Assembly (NCBI GenBank): GCA_036258195.1
Contig: DATAED010000410.1
Span: 1-13,789, forward strand
Source of the DNA: JAKAIY01 sp036258195
GTDB taxonomy: Bacteria > Chloroflexota > Ktedonobacteria > Ktedonobacterales > JADMIN01
Reading direction: 5' to 3'
DNA length: 13,789 nucleotides
In this document: one piece after another, positions 1-6,708 of the stretch
Layout of the letters: each line of letters begins with the position of its first letter
How positions within the stretch are numbered: the stretch's first letter is position 1
Made by a program: the position numbers and the translations under genes
Notes under the pieces: model-generated
Told to the model about the DNA's origin: nothing
Databases searched by the model: none
The model's input: the letters and a program-made list of their open reading frames with translations, nothing else

Positions 1-63
1 GGCGCCGCAGCCACCAGCGTCTCCGCAACCACCCACTTCTGAGCAACCAGGCTGACTGCGTCT

Positions 64-1779
64 CTACGCCCCCTCGCCGCTGAGGCCCGCTGCGTGAGGC
101 TGCGTCGATGGCGCGGACGGCGCGGGACTGGCGGCGCGCAGCGCGGGGCGCGCTCGGCCCAGCCAGCGAGCCAGCGCGCTGTAGAGCACGCGGTCGGCTC
201 CTTCGATCACCAGGATGGCGTAGAGCACGTCGGGCACGTCGAGCCAGCGGCGCACGGCCAGATAGCGCGGCGACCAGCGCGGCTGAAACTTGTTGTTGAA
301 CGTCTCCAGCGTGTTCGTCTGGATCGCCATCCCGCCCAGCCGGGCGAGCGCCGAGCCAGCCAGCCACGCGGGCGCGCCAGAGAAGATCGAGAAATTCAGG
401 CTGACCTCGCTCGCCCCGCGCGCTCGCAGCGCCGCCAGCGTCTCCATCAGCAGGAACTCCATCGTGGCGTTAGGGGCGTCGCGCAGGCGGCGGGTCAGGT
501 CGAGCGAGTAGTAGCCCTCGCCGCCGGGCAGCAGCGTCAGATAGGCGATTGGCTCGCCATCGGGATCTACCATCAGCCCGACGAGGCAGGCGGCGTCCTG
601 CGGATTGGGGAAGCGGCCCAGCGTCATGCAGCAGCCGTAGTCGCGCCCGCCGCGCGCCGCGCGCCATTCGCCGTCGATGCGCGCCAGCGCCGCCCGCAGT
701 GTCCCGGTGATCTGGGTAGCGGGTAGCAGCGCGCAGCGATAGCCGCGCCTGGTGAGCGAGCGCTGCGCCCAGCGGAGCTTCTTGCTCAATCGCTCAACCG
801 AGAAACTGGCCAGATCAACCACCGCCTCGCGCCCGATGGCGATACAGCGCATGCCCGCCGCCGCCGCCACTGCGCGCTCCTCCGGAGCCAGCGCCACCGC
901 CGCTGGGATCAGCCCCTCGGCCCGCAGCCAGGCGCGAAACTCGGCATAGACGGCGTGGCGCTCGCTGGCTGGCCCCAGCATCGCCCCGATCTGCAGCGCG
1001 ACCCGCCCCACCAGCTTGTAGCTGATGGCGCCGCGTCCCTGGCTGGCGATGAACGTGCGCGTGTCACCGCGATTGGCGATGTAGGCCAACGAATTGTGCG
1101 AGGAGCGCCCGAAGCGACGATAGAGGTCGCCAGCCTGCGGGTCGCGCTCGATCTGCGCCAGCGCCGTCCAGGAGATGACGAGGAAGACACCCACCAGGAA
1201 GGCGGGCAGCGCCAGATTGGCCTCGCTGAGGAAGAGGTGCTCCAGTCGCAGGTGCGCGGTCAGCGCATGCAGCGCCCAGCGGTGATCTCCCACCGTCGGG
1301 TTCCACGTCGTCAGGCGATCTTCGAGAGTGTGCAGCAGCGCCAGCACAGCGCGCCCGCTCAGCGCATAGAGCGCCTGGATGACGAGCAGCGCGCCGCCCA
1401 GTCGCGCCAGATCGACCACCGTGTAGCGCAGCGGAATGTCGTGGAAGCGCGCCCGCACGCGCCACAGCGTCACCAGCAGCGCCAGATTGGCCAGCGCCTC
1501 CTCCACATCCAGCCCCTTGGCCAGATTCGCGAAGACGGCCAGCAGCGCGCAGCCCATCAGCAGCCACGCGGCACGGCGATGCCCCTGCGCCACCGGATAC
1601 GCCAGCAGCAGCATCAGCACCCCCGCGAAGAGCGTCAGATGCTGCGCCACCAGCGCGCCCTGCACAGGCAGCAGCGCCGTCAGCAGATGGTAGCGTCGCG
1701 GCCAGATGGGGAGGAGCGTCGAGCCGATATTGATCAGACCGACCAGATAGATCAGCAGGGTCCTGAGCGCCGTCCTCAC
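64..1779 (-). CDS. MprF/LysX-like membrane protein with aminoacyl-phosphatidylglycerol synthase (DUF2156) domain
   Basis: Predicted 571-residue integral membrane enzyme. About six hydrophobic segments (near residues 3-26, 48-64, 70-87, 93-108, 128-149 and 190-208) precede a soluble C-terminal domain (about 228-545) resembling the LPG-synthase domain of MprF. Visible family marks are SLAYIANRGD near 230, a VVDLASFSVERLSKKLRWAQRSLTRRGY block near 320-347, and FNNKFQPRWSPRYLAVRRW near the end. Members of this family transfer an amino acid from aminoacyl-tRNA to phosphatidylglycerol, lowering negative surface charge; the amino acid used here cannot be read. The helix set is smaller than the full flippase domain of classical MprF. 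I chose the GTG at 1777-1779 because AAGGAG lies 6 nt upstream (1786-1791); the longer frame from TTG at 1833 begins upstream of a good -10 hexamer. The C-terminal 25 or so residues are Ala/Pro/Ser-rich and probably disordered. Family call is firm, substrate is inference. Confidence 0.8.
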   Translation of the reverse strand: MRTALRTLLIYLVGLINIGSTLLPIWPRRYHLLTALLPVQGALVAQHLTLFAGVLMLLLAYPVAQGHRRAAWLLMGCALLAVFANLAKGLDVEEALANLALLVTLWRVRARFHDIPLRYTVVDLARLGGALLVIQALYALSGRAVLALLHTLEDRLTTWNPTVGDHRWALHALTAHLRLEHLFLSEANLALPAFLVGVFLVISWTALAQIERDPQAGDLYRRFGRSSHNSLAYIANRGDTRTFIASQGRGAISYKLVGRVALQIGAMLGPASERHAVYAEFRAWLRAEGLIPAAVALAPEERAVAAAAGMRCIAIGREAVVDLASFSVERLSKKLRWAQRSLTRRGYRCALLPATQITGTLRAALARIDGEWRAARGGRDYGCCMTLGRFPNPQDAACLVGLMVDPDGEPIAYLTLLPGGEGYYSLDLTRRLRDAPNATMEFLLMETLAALRARGASEVSLNFSIFSGAPAWLAGSALARLGGMAIQTNTLETFNNKFQPRWSPRYLAVRRWLDVPDVLYAILVIEGADRVLYSALARWLGRARPALRAASPAPSAPSTQPHAAGLSGEGA

Positions 1780-1823
1780 CGCATACTCCTTGGCAAACCA
1801 CTGCGCACAATTGCTCAGTCTGG

Positions 1824-1852
1824 AGTATATCAACCACGCATATCGCTGGCCA
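1824..1852 (-). promoter_or_regulatory. Candidate sigma70-type promoter for the MprF-like gene
   Basis: On the minus strand, TATACT (1824-1829) sits 17 nt downstream of TGGCCA (1847-1852), which matches TTGACA at 4 of 6 positions. The predicted transcript start is near 1817, leaving a leader of about 40 nt before the GTG start at 1779. The TATACT hexamer is the same as that of the valS promoter in this window. The -35 is weak, so the call rests mainly on the -10 and the placement. Confidence 0.45.
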
Positions 1853-1964
1853 TCTCAGCGGGAGAAATGGGCGAATCGGCGACACGGCGCGCAGTCCTGT
1901 CGCCCGGCGTGCTATCACATGAGCAGTAATGCGAGAAGAGCAGAGACATGCAGGGGGATGCGCC

Positions 1965-2381
1965 ATGCCAACGTCTGCACGCGACGCATATCCGCGGATC
2001 AGCGCGCGTGACCGCGCGGAGTGGCGTGCGTGGCTGGCGGAGCATCACGCTAGCGCGCCGGGCGTCTGGCTGATCCTCCAGAAGAAGGGCAGCGGACAGG
2101 CCAGCGTCAACTATGAGGAGGCGGTCGAGGAGGCGCTGTGCTTCGGCTGGATCGACAGCCTGGCGCGCTCGCTGGATGCGACGCGCTACCAGCAGGTCTT
2201 CACTCCGCGCAAGCGCCGCAGCCCATGGTCAGCATCCAACAAAGAGCGGGTGGCGCGGCTGAGCGCGCAGGGGCTGATGGCGCCCGCCGGGCTGGCCGCC
2301 GTGGAGGCCGCCCAGCGCGACGGAGCCTGGACGACGTTCGATAGCGCGGCGAGCCAGCCGCCTACCCCAAAGCGCGAGTGA
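1965..2381 (+). CDS. YdeI/OmpD-associated (COG4430-like) family protein, C-terminally truncated
   Basis: 138 residues. Recognisable family features in order: RAEWRAWLAEHHASAPGVWL (17-36), KKGSG (40-44), the YEEAVEEALCFGWIDS block (50-65), FTPRKRRSPWSASN (79-92) and GLMAPAGLAAVEAAQRDGAW (103-122). Full-length relatives usually have about 190-200 residues and continue with a PDDL-type linker and a helical end rich in Arg/Lys. Here the frame ends SAASQPPTPKRE after residue 126, so roughly 55 residues are missing; no other frame downstream restores them. The start is ATG 1965 because AGGGGG (1952-1957) lies 7 nt upstream; the longer frame from 1929 lacks such a site. The biochemical function of the family is not established, despite the name bacteriocin-protection protein used in some databases. 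The gene is convergent with valS, 84 bp away, and a palindromic repeat occupies the gap. It may be a decaying pseudogene or a working short form. Confidence 0.75.
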   Translation: MPTSARDAYPRISARDRAEWRAWLAEHHASAPGVWLILQKKGSGQASVNYEEAVEEALCFGWIDSLARSLDATRYQQVFTPRKRRSPWSASNKERVARLSAQGLMAPAGLAAVEAAQRDGAWTTFDSAASQPPTPKRE

Positions 2382-2391
2382 ACAGCGATGC

Positions 2392-2459
2392 GCTGGCGGT
2401 TGAAACCGCGCCTGGATGGCCTTGCAGGCCGCCTCCCAGGCGCGATTTCAACCGCCAGC
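2392..2459. repeat. Dispersed palindromic repeat, copy 1 (between the YdeI-like gene and valS)
   Basis: Two 24-nt arms, 2392-2415 and 2436-2459, are inverted copies matching at 23 of 24 positions. They surround a 20-nt centre that itself holds the small hairpin GGCCT-TGC-AGGCC. The 37-nt stretch 2424-2460 recurs at 12653-12689 with 34 of 37 identities, so this is a family and not a chance palindrome. It sits between convergent stop codons and could also end transcription from both sides, but there is no T-run, so intrinsic termination is not shown. Confidence 0.85.
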
Positions 2460-2465
2460 CCGCGT

Positions 2466-5243
2466 TTAGCCCGCCAGCTCGCGGCGCTGCGCCTCCAGCC
2501 GGGCGAGCGTGTCTTCGCCCGCGGCCAGCGCGTCGCGCTCCTTCTGGACGACATCGGGCCGGGCGCGCGTGACGAAGTTCTCATTCGCTAGCATGCCCTG
2601 TGTCCGCGCGATGGCCGCCTGTGCCACCTTGATCTGCTCATCGATGCGAGCGATTTCGCGCTCGATGTCGAAGAGGTCGGCAACAGGAATGTAGATCTCG
2701 ACGCCACTGGCGACCATGCTCATCGCCTTCTCTGGCTTCGTCGCCAGCTTGCGCTCGATCTGCGGCGGCTCCGTCGCGGCGAGCTGCTCGATCAGCGCGG
2801 CCTGCTGTTTCAGCAGCGTCGTGCGCTTGCCCCCCGCCAGGATAACCCTGACGCGCGGCAGCTTGGGCTGCTTCTGCTCCTGCCGGACATCGTTGATCTG
2901 CTTGCGCGCGTCGCGGATGCGCGTGGTGATCTCCTGCAGCAGCGCGAACTCCTCCTCGGCGGTGGCATCGCTCAAGCGGGCCTGCGCCTCGGCGTCGAGG
3001 CTGGGCCAGCTAGCGATGATGAGCGCGCTGGCGGGGCGCTGGTCGGCTGGCTCCTCGGCCCACAGATGCCCCCAGACCTCTTCCGTCAGGAAGGGCATGA
3101 AGGGATGCAGCAGGCGCAGCGCCGTGTCGAGCGCCGAGCGCAGGATCTGCGCCGTGCTCTCGCGCAGTTTGGCGTCCTGGAGCTGGCGCTTGGCGACCTC
3201 CAGATACCAGTCGCAGTACTCCGACCAGAAGAACTCGAAGAGCTGCCGCCCGGCCTCGCCGAACTGGTAGTCCTCCATCAGGCGGGTCGTCTCGCTGGTC
3301 AGCCGCGCCAGGCGACTGAGGATCCAGCGGTCGGCCAGCGTCTTCGGCTGCAACGCCTCTGGCGCCGGGATGCCGCCGCCCGCGCCCTCCGTCTGGCCAA
3401 TGACGAAGCGCGCCGCGTTCCAGATCTTGTTGGCGAAGTTGCGATTGCCCGCGATGCGCGTGACATCGAGCTTGGTGTCGTTGCCGGGCGTGCTGGTGGT
3501 CAGCAGCGTGAAGCGCAGGGCATCGGACCCATACTGGTCGATGACCTCGATGGGGTCGATGCCGTTGCCCAGCGACTTACTCATCTTGCGGCCAAGCTTG
3601 TCGCGAACCATGCCATGCAGATAGATGGTATGGAACGGCGCCATGCCCATGAAGTGCGTCCCCGACATCATCATGCGCGCGACCCAGAAGAAGATGATGT
3701 CGTAGCCGGTCTCCAGAACGCTCGTCGGATAGTAGCGGCGCAGGTCGGGCGTGTCGTCGGGCCAGCCCAGCGTGCTGAACGGCCACAGCCACGAGCTGAA
3801 CCACGTATCCAGAACATCGGGGTCTTGCTCCAGCCGCTCCGAGCCGCAACGCGGGCAGCTCGCGGGATCCTCGCGCGCGACGACGATCTCGCCGCACTTC
3901 TGGCAATACCACGCCGGGATGCGATGCCCCCACCAGAGCTGGCGCGAGATGTTCCAGTCGTGGATGTTCTCCATCCAGTCGGTGTAGGTCTTGGTGAAGC
4001 GTGCCGGGATGATCTGCGTCTGGCCGTAGCGAACGGCATTGAGCGCGGGCGTGGCCAGCGGCGCGATCTTGACCCACCACTGCATCGAGATCAGCGGCTC
4101 GATGACCGTGCCGCAGCGCTCGCAGTGGCCCAGGGGGATGGTGTAATCCTCCTCGTGGTCGAGCAGGCCCAGCCGCTCAAGCTCGGCGACGACGCCCTTG
4201 CGCGCGTCGTAGCGATCCTGTCCGGCAAAGGCGCCTGCCGCCTCAGTCATGCGCGCATCGAAGCCGATGACCTGGATGCTGGGTAGCGCGTGCCGCTGGC
4301 CGATCTCGAAGTCGGTCGGGTCGTGCGCGGGCGTGACCTTGACAGCGCCCGTGCCGAAGTCTTTCTCGACGGCGGCGTCGGCGACGATGGGGATGCGGCG
4401 ATTCATGATCGGGACGATGACAGTGCGCCCGATCAGGTCTTTGTAGCGCGCATCATCGGGATTGACGGCGATGGCGGTATCGCCCAGGATCGTCTCTGGC
4501 CGCGTGGTGGCGACCATGATATAGCCTGGCTCACCTTTCGACGCCTGCCCCTCGGCTGGCTCCAGCGGATAGCGAACATAGGTGAGCTTGCCCGGCGTGT
4601 TCTCGACCTCGACTTCGAGGTCGGAGATGGCGCTCATGCAGCGCGGGCACCAGTTGATGATGCGCTCGGCGCGATAGATCAGCCCCTCCTCATACAGGCG
4701 GACGAAGACCTCGCGAACGGCGCGCGCCAGCCCGTCATCCAGCGTGAAGCGCTCGCGCTCCCAGTCGCATGAAACGCCCAGGCGGCGATGCTGGTTCTGG
4801 ATGTTGCTCTTGTATTGGTGAACCCACTCCCAGACGCGCTCGACAAAGGCTTCGCGGCCAATCTGCTGGCGGGTCTTGCCTTCTTTGGCAAGCTGCTTCT
4901 CGACGACGTTCTGCGTGGAGATGCCGGCGTGGTCTTCGCCGGGAACCCACAGCGTCTCGTCGCCGATCATGCGGTGGTAGCGGATCATGACATCTTCGAG
5001 CGCGGCGGTGATGGCATGCCCCAGGTGCAGCGCGCCGGTGACATTGGGCGGCGGCATGCTGATGACGAAGGGGCGCCGATCAGGATTGCGGCTGGGACGC
5101 GGGCGAAAATAGCCCTCGCTCTCCCACCAGTGGTAGAGGCGCTGCTCGACCGCCTGCGGATCATACGCCTTGGGGATCTGGTCGAGCCTGCGGGGAGCGC
5201 TCTGCTCCTCGGTCGTGGTGGTCTCTGTGGACTCCGTGGTCAT
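2466..5243 (-). CDS. valS: Valyl-tRNA synthetase
   Basis: Class I aminoacyl-tRNA synthetase of 925 residues, charging tRNA-Val with valine in the cytoplasm. The HIGH signature appears as HLGH at 73-76 within PPPNVTGALHLGHAI, and KMSKS is at 553-557. The CP1 editing domain that removes mischarged threonine shows TTRPET (247-252) and GTGAVKVTPAHDPTDFEIG (297-315). Cysteine pairs at 199/202, 374/377, 447/450 and 463/466 could form zinc sites. The ValS-type WWGHRIPAWYC (437-447) and DVLDTWFSSWLWPFSTLGW (476-494) blocks separate it from IleS and LeuS. The C-terminal 65 or so residues, rich in Glu, Arg and Gln, are the coiled-coil arm that contacts tRNA. The start is ATG 5241-5243, with GGAGG at 5260-5264 and AAGGG 10 nt upstream; a longer frame from TTG 5408 would run through the T-box and is rejected. 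Expression is predicted to be controlled by the upstream T-box. Confidence 0.97.
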   Translation of the reverse strand: MTTESTETTTTEEQSAPRRLDQIPKAYDPQAVEQRLYHWWESEGYFRPRPSRNPDRRPFVISMPPPNVTGALHLGHAITAALEDVMIRYHRMIGDETLWVPGEDHAGISTQNVVEKQLAKEGKTRQQIGREAFVERVWEWVHQYKSNIQNQHRRLGVSCDWERERFTLDDGLARAVREVFVRLYEEGLIYRAERIINWCPRCMSAISDLEVEVENTPGKLTYVRYPLEPAEGQASKGEPGYIMVATTRPETILGDTAIAVNPDDARYKDLIGRTVIVPIMNRRIPIVADAAVEKDFGTGAVKVTPAHDPTDFEIGQRHALPSIQVIGFDARMTEAAGAFAGQDRYDARKGVVAELERLGLLDHEEDYTIPLGHCERCGTVIEPLISMQWWVKIAPLATPALNAVRYGQTQIIPARFTKTYTDWMENIHDWNISRQLWWGHRIPAWYCQKCGEIVVAREDPASCPRCGSERLEQDPDVLDTWFSSWLWPFSTLGWPDDTPDLRRYYPTSVLETGYDIIFFWVARMMMSGTHFMGMAPFHTIYLHGMVRDKLGRKMSKSLGNGIDPIEVIDQYGSDALRFTLLTTSTPGNDTKLDVTRIAGNRNFANKIWNAARFVIGQTEGAGGGIPAPEALQPKTLADRWILSRLARLTSETTRLMEDYQFGEAGRQLFEFFWSEYCDWYLEVAKRQLQDAKLRESTAQILRSALDTALRLLHPFMPFLTEEVWGHLWAEEPADQRPASALIIASWPSLDAEAQARLSDATAEEEFALLQEITTRIRDARKQINDVRQEQKQPKLPRVRVILAGGKRTTLLKQQAALIEQLAATEPPQIERKLATKPEKAMSMVASGVEIYIPVADLFDIEREIARIDEQIKVAQAAIARTQGMLANENFVTRARPDVVQKERDALAAGEDTLARLEAQRRELAG

Positions 5244-5268
5244 GGGAATACTGCCCTTTCCTCCAGAC

Positions 5269-5307
5269 AAAAAGCGCCTTCCCCTGTCAAGGACGAGGGA
5301 AGGCGCT
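5269..5307 (-). terminator. Intrinsic terminator of the valS T-box (premature termination)
   Basis: An 11-bp perfect stem joins AGCGCCTTCCC (5297-5307) to GGGAAGGCGCT (5273-5283) across a 13-nt loop, followed at once by a T-run (5269-5273). It ends 25 nt before the valS start codon. Its loop contains the 3' strand of the antiterminator, and its 5' arm fills the antiterminator loop, so the two folds should exclude each other. Confidence 0.93.
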
Positions 5308-5568
5308 CGTGGTTCCACCTTGGTTCGCGGGGCGCGCCGGGGAGAGATCAGACGATCAGGGCAAGGCCAGACACGCCACCGCCTCAGAGCGCGCGCTAAC
5401 GGGCGCAACCCGCGCGAGACTCACCGCCGCGCCATGTACAGCGCCAGCGCTCATCTCGCAGGCGACCCGGTCACTTCGGTGGCCGTCCCAGCGGAAGCTC
5501 GCACCTGAGCGCTTCCGTCTCTGACTGGGCCGTTCCCGCCTACTTCTCCGGGTCATCGCCTTCTTGTA
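5269..5568 (-). promoter_or_regulatory. T-box riboswitch leader of valS, specifier GUG (Val)
   Basis: A full T-box leader can be read on the minus strand. The base of Stem I is GGCGA (5556-5560) and CCCGG (5548-5552), pairing with CCGGG (5466-5470) and TCGCC (5461-5465). The unpaired TGA at 5553-5555 forms the K-turn GAUGA motif. The AGAAGTAG strand (5540-5547) faces the specifier strand GAA-GTG-A, where GTG (5472-5474) is a valine codon followed by the usual purine. The distal arm has CCCAG/CTGGG and GGAAGC/GCTTCC stems capped by a GGTG-containing loop. The 14-nt T-box AAGGTGGAACCACG is at 5308-5321. The antiterminator pairs CAAGG (5318-5322) and ACG (5308-5310) around the UGGAACC bulge with CGTCCTTG (5288-5295). 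Uncharged tRNA-Val is expected to stabilise the antiterminator and allow valS transcription. The position opposite the tRNA discriminator is A, unexpected for tRNA-Val. Confidence 0.95.
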
Positions 5569-5574
5569 CTTGCC

Positions 5575-5604
5575 AGTATATCGCCCGCGAGTGCGCGCTG
5601 TCAA
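5575..5604 (-). promoter_or_regulatory. Strong sigma70-type promoter of the valS T-box transcript
   Basis: A perfect TTGACA (5599-5604) is followed after 18 nt by TATACT (5575-5580). The predicted transcript start near 5568 lies a few nucleotides before Stem I of the T-box, as expected for a constitutively initiated, attenuation-controlled transcript. Confidence 0.85.
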
Positions 5605-5646
5605 CGAAACAAAGCGAGCGGCGCAGCGCACGCGGGAACCCTCCAG

Positions 5647-5665
5647 CTCCCTCTCCCAGAGGGAG
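5647..5665. repeat. Short CTCCCTCT/AGAGGGAG hairpin
   Basis: CTCCCTCT (5647-5654) and AGAGGGAG (5658-5665) form an 8-bp stem with a 3-nt loop, followed by GGGGTGAGGG. The flavour matches the CT-rich hairpins at 10180-10282, so it may be a partial member of the same intergenic repeat type. There is no T-run to support a terminator. Confidence 0.55.
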
Positions 5666-5765
5666 ATGGCTGGGGTGAGGGCGCTCGCCCGACGATACCC
5701 CGCACAACACGTGAAACATCATCAAGGCCGAGTGCGACCACGAACATTTACAGGCCATGGCGAGC

Positions 5766-5834
5766 GGCGCCACGTCCATAGCTCGCCAGAGCCATGCGCG
5801 CAAATGGCGCCACAGAGCCATCGCGATGGTTCTG
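5766..5834. promoter_or_regulatory. Palindrome cluster, candidate operator upstream of the ABC transporter operon
   Basis: The 22-bp sequence at 5813-5834 is a palindrome around a perfect CCATCGCGATGG core, with only one mismatched pair (G5817/T5830). Its left half CAGAGCCAT also occurs at 5787-5795, where GCCAT (5791-5795) faces ATGGC (5804-5808). GGCGCCAC, itself containing a palindrome, occurs at 5766-5773 and again at 5806-5813. The palindrome ends 107 bp before the ATPase start codon. Symmetry of this kind is typical of dimeric regulator sites; no regulator can be named, though the response regulator encoded downstream is a candidate. Confidence 0.4.
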
Positions 5835-5941
5835 CGCGCCGATGGAATCTACCGCGATTCAAGGCATCCTTATGCGTGTAAGCGACGCGATGGAGCCAGC
5901 GAGGCTGGCGCAGACGCCGCTCAGGGAAAGGAAATTCTCCC

Positions 5942-6664
5942 ATGTCCTCCCAGATGCAACCAACCGCTTCTGGCGCGCTCACGCCTGCCGCCGCCGCCGC
6001 CCTCGCAGCGTACGATGTGCGCAAGTCGCTGCCCCTCGGTCGTGAGCGGGTGGAGATACTGAAGGGCATCAGCCTGCGGATCGAGCACGGTGAGCTGGTC
6101 GCCATTGTGGGGCCGTCTGGCTCCGGCAAATCGACGCTGCTGGGCATCATTTCGGGGCTGGATACGCCGACCGCTGGCCAGGTGCTGGTGGACGGCGTGG
6201 ACATCACGAAGATGGGCGAGGCGCGGCTGGCGCTGGTGCGCAACCAGAAGATCGGTATGGTCTTCCAGGCGTTCAACCTGATCCCCACGCTGACCGCGCA
6301 GGAGAACGTCGAGGTTCCGCTGTACGTTGGCAAGCATCGCGGCAGCCCATCGCAGCGCGCCAAGGAGCTGCTCAACCTCGTCAACCTGGGGCATCGGCTG
6401 GGTAATCGCCCCAGCCAGATGAGCGGCGGCGAGCAGCAGCGCGTGGCGGTCGCTCGCGCGCTGGCCACCAATCCGGCCATCGTCATCATGGACGAGCCAA
6501 CCGGCAACCTCGACAAGCAGAACGGCGACAACGTGCTGCGCATGATCCGTGAGCTGCGCGCGGCCACCGGAACGACCTTCGTCATCGCCACCCACGACCC
6601 CAACGTCGCCGCCGCCGCCGACCGCGCCATCCGCGTGGTGGATGGCCAGCTCGCCAACGATTAG
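5942..6664 (+). CDS. ABC transporter ATP-binding protein, LolD/MacB type
   Basis: 240-residue cytoplasmic ATPase that would pair with the FtsX-like permease encoded 0.8 kb downstream. Visible motifs: Walker A GPSGSGKST (57-65), Q-loop glutamine 109 in MVFQAFNLIPTLTAQENV, signature SGGEQQRVAVARAL (161-174), Walker B IVIMDEPTGNLD (180-191) and the switch histidine 218 in ATHDP. MDEPTGNLD and FNLIPTLTAQENVEVPL are typical of the LolD/MacB/FtsE branch, which drives substrate extrusion or envelope processes, not import. The N-terminal 23 residues are an Ala-rich extension before the fold begins. The start ATG at 5942 has a purine-rich AGGGAAAGGAAA upstream. It is first in a probable operon: 44 bp to the next gene and 31 bp from that to the permease. 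All catalytic residues are present; the substrate is unknown. Confidence 0.93.
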   Translation: MSSQMQPTASGALTPAAAAALAAYDVRKSLPLGRERVEILKGISLRIEHGELVAIVGPSGSGKSTLLGIISGLDTPTAGQVLVDGVDITKMGEARLALVRNQKIGMVFQAFNLIPTLTAQENVEVPLYVGKHRGSPSQRAKELLNLVNLGHRLGNRPSQMSGGEQQRVAVARALATNPAIVIMDEPTGNLDKQNGDNVLRMIRELRAATGTTFVIATHDPNVAAAADRAIRVVDGQLAND

Positions 6665-6708
6665 TCACTGCCCGCAGGGGCCAGCGAACTCAGAGAGGGA
6701 TTACGACC

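Larger units (their letters stand above)
5605..5941. other. Intergenic region between the divergent valS and ABC transporter transcripts
   Basis: No convincing gene lies in these 337 bp. Short open frames here have no ribosome binding site and are recoded shadows of one another. The region holds a hairpin at 5647-5665 and a cluster of palindromes and direct repeats at 5766-5834. A promoter for the ABC operon must be here or just downstream, but I see no clear -35/-10 pair on the plus strand. The ribosome binding site of the ATPase gene is the AGGGAAAGGAAA stretch just before 5942. Confidence 0.6.

Noticed and set aside
1..63. Possible C-terminal tail of a plus-strand gene entering from the left edge (for example a Pro-rich tail ending at TGA 53-55)
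   Set aside because: All three plus frames are open for only 14 to 27 codons, and nothing identifies the true frame.
955..1929. 324-codon plus-strand open frame
   Set aside because: Antisense to the MprF-like gene; Arg/Gln/His-rich composition with no domain is typical of high-GC shadow frames.
3066..4286. 406-codon plus-strand open frame
   Set aside because: Lies wholly antisense to valS, has low-complexity Arg/Ala/Leu composition and no ribosome binding site.
5244..5408. N-terminal extension of valS from TTG 5408
   Set aside because: The extension would translate the T-box, antiterminator and terminator. The ATG at 5243 lies after the terminator, and the ValS homology begins near residue 20 from it.
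5850..5876. TATGCG as a -10 for the ABC operon
   Set aside because: No -35-like hexamer at the right distance; left uncalled.
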